In this document: positions 5,548 through 5,799 of the stretch, piece after piece | Numbering within the stretch: the stretch's first letter is position 1 | Layout: every line of letters starts with the position of its first letter | Assembly: GCA_003512805.1 (NCBI GenBank) | Contig: DOOK01000315.1 | Coordinates: forward strand, 1 to 5,799 | DNA length: 5,799 nucleotides | Reading direction: 5' to 3' | DNA from: Erwinia sp. | GTDB taxonomy: Bacteria > Pseudomonadota > Gammaproteobacteria > Enterobacterales > Enterobacteriaceae | Notes under the pieces: model-generated | The model's database searches: none | Told to the model about the DNA's origin: nothing | What the model saw: the letters and a program-made list of their open reading frames with translations, nothing else | Position numbers and translations under genes: made by a program

Positions 5548-5566
5548 TATACTGTACAAAACACAG
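5548..5566 (+). promoter_or_regulatory. imperfect LexA-box-like site over a -10 element
   Basis: CTGT (5552-5555) and ACAG (5563-5566) are the two half-sites of an enterobacterial LexA box, but 7 bases separate them where the consensus has 8. TATACT (5548-5553) is a good -10 and overlaps the site, as is usual for SOS genes; TTGCTT at 5527-5532 is a -35 candidate with a short 15-base spacer. The site lies 15 bases before the start of a umuD-like gene, which supports the reading. The missing base suggests it is degenerate. Confidence 0.45.
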
Positions 5567-5581
5567 AAAAAATAATGCTGA

Positions 5582-5799
5582 ATGTTTATGGGCTTTTCTT
5601 CACTAGCAACCGATTGTGTCGAAGAACGGCTGTCTCTCGATACGATTTGCAATACGAGCGCCCCGTCAGTTTATTATTTAAGGCTGGGAACGGATCCCGC
5701 CTCACAGGAATAAACCGGAGTGCGCTTTTAATTGTTAATACTGCAATTAAACCGGAAGACTACAATATTATTGCTGCTGAGATTGATGGAGAATTTCGG
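5582..5799 (+). pseudogene. umuD'/humD-like SOS mutagenesis gene, frameshifted, 3' end beyond the window
   Basis: From the ATG at 5582 (or 5588) the frame reads MGFSSLATDCVEERLSLD to SAPSVYYLRLGTD, matching UmuD from its GFPSPAADYVE region on. It meets a stop at 5711-5713. Another frame continues from about 5698 with TGINRSALLIVNTAIKPED to AEIDGEFR, matching UmuD GISDGDLLIVDSAI...AAVDGEF. Restoring one T in GATCCC near 5695 gives GTDSRLTGIN, placing the lesion at the codon of the catalytic serine (Ser60 of UmuD, in GDS). The lysine partner lies beyond the window. UmuD' with UmuC forms DNA polymerase V for translesion synthesis. This product starts where UmuD is normally cleaved (Cys24-Gly25), as in the short HumD of phage P1, and a stop at 5579 excludes an in-frame N-terminal arm. 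GFPSP has become GFSSL. A 75-codon frame from ATG 5575 is open to the window end but joins the wrong first half. Confidence 0.8.

Noticed and set aside
4700..5580. Possible CRISPR array, tRNA or insertion sequence in the gene-poor segment
   Set aside because: The repeats are too few, irregular and diverged for CRISPR. No tRNA cloverleaf was seen, and no transposase frame or paired terminal inverted repeats with target duplication is visible.
5575..5799. 75-codon open frame to the window end starting at ATG 5575
   Set aside because: Its second half is UmuD-like but its first half is an off-frame reading of the UmuD-like N-terminal part in the neighbouring frame.

Overview
The window comes from an enterobacterium (order Enterobacterales). 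The evidence is three recognisable neighbours in the arrangement known from Escherichia coli: trhO (yceA), then divergently lpxL (htrB) followed by mdtG (yceE). The proteins are close to, but clearly different from, those I remember for E. coli. This suggests another genus, perhaps Erwinia/Pantoea- or Enterobacter-like; the genus is a guess.

Positions 1-3500 are ordinary, intact chromosomal backbone. trhO (minus strand) encodes the O2-dependent tRNA U34 hydroxylase. A 211-base divergent intergenic region separates it from a plus-strand gene for a YqjM/XenA-type old yellow enzyme, which is not present between trhO and lpxL in E. coli. A hairpin follows that gene, then lpxL (Kdo2-lipid IVA lauroyltransferase, lipid A synthesis), closed by a strong rho-independent terminator.

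Positions 3593-5799 are different. They are gene-poor, visibly more AT-rich in places, and full of broken genes. mdtG keeps only about 128 codons before its homology stops near 3976. There it runs directly into the remnant of an unrelated gene that needs two small frame corrections to be read through. That remnant overlaps a 69-residue, two-helix membrane protein gene that is intact and has a good ribosome binding site. Converging on it from the minus strand is a tiny 42-codon gene for a hydrophobic peptide. It has its own Shine-Dalgarno site, partly inside a hairpin, and its own terminator.

About 880 bases (4700-5580) then hold no gene I can support. They contain a diverged dispersed repeat (copies near 4767, 5275 and 5453), several hairpins, and a strong plus-strand terminator at 5340-5363 with no recognised gene in front of it. 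The window ends inside a decayed umuD'/humD-like SOS mutagenesis gene. It carries a frameshift at the catalytic serine codon and has an imperfect LexA-box-like sequence upstream.

The likely history is that a conserved locus was interrupted inside mdtG, and the right part is a decaying accessory segment. The parts most worth checking are the small-protein pair (69 aa plus / 42 aa minus), the repeats and orphan terminator around them, and whether the three apparent indels, two of them in or beside short homopolymers, are real or sequencing errors.
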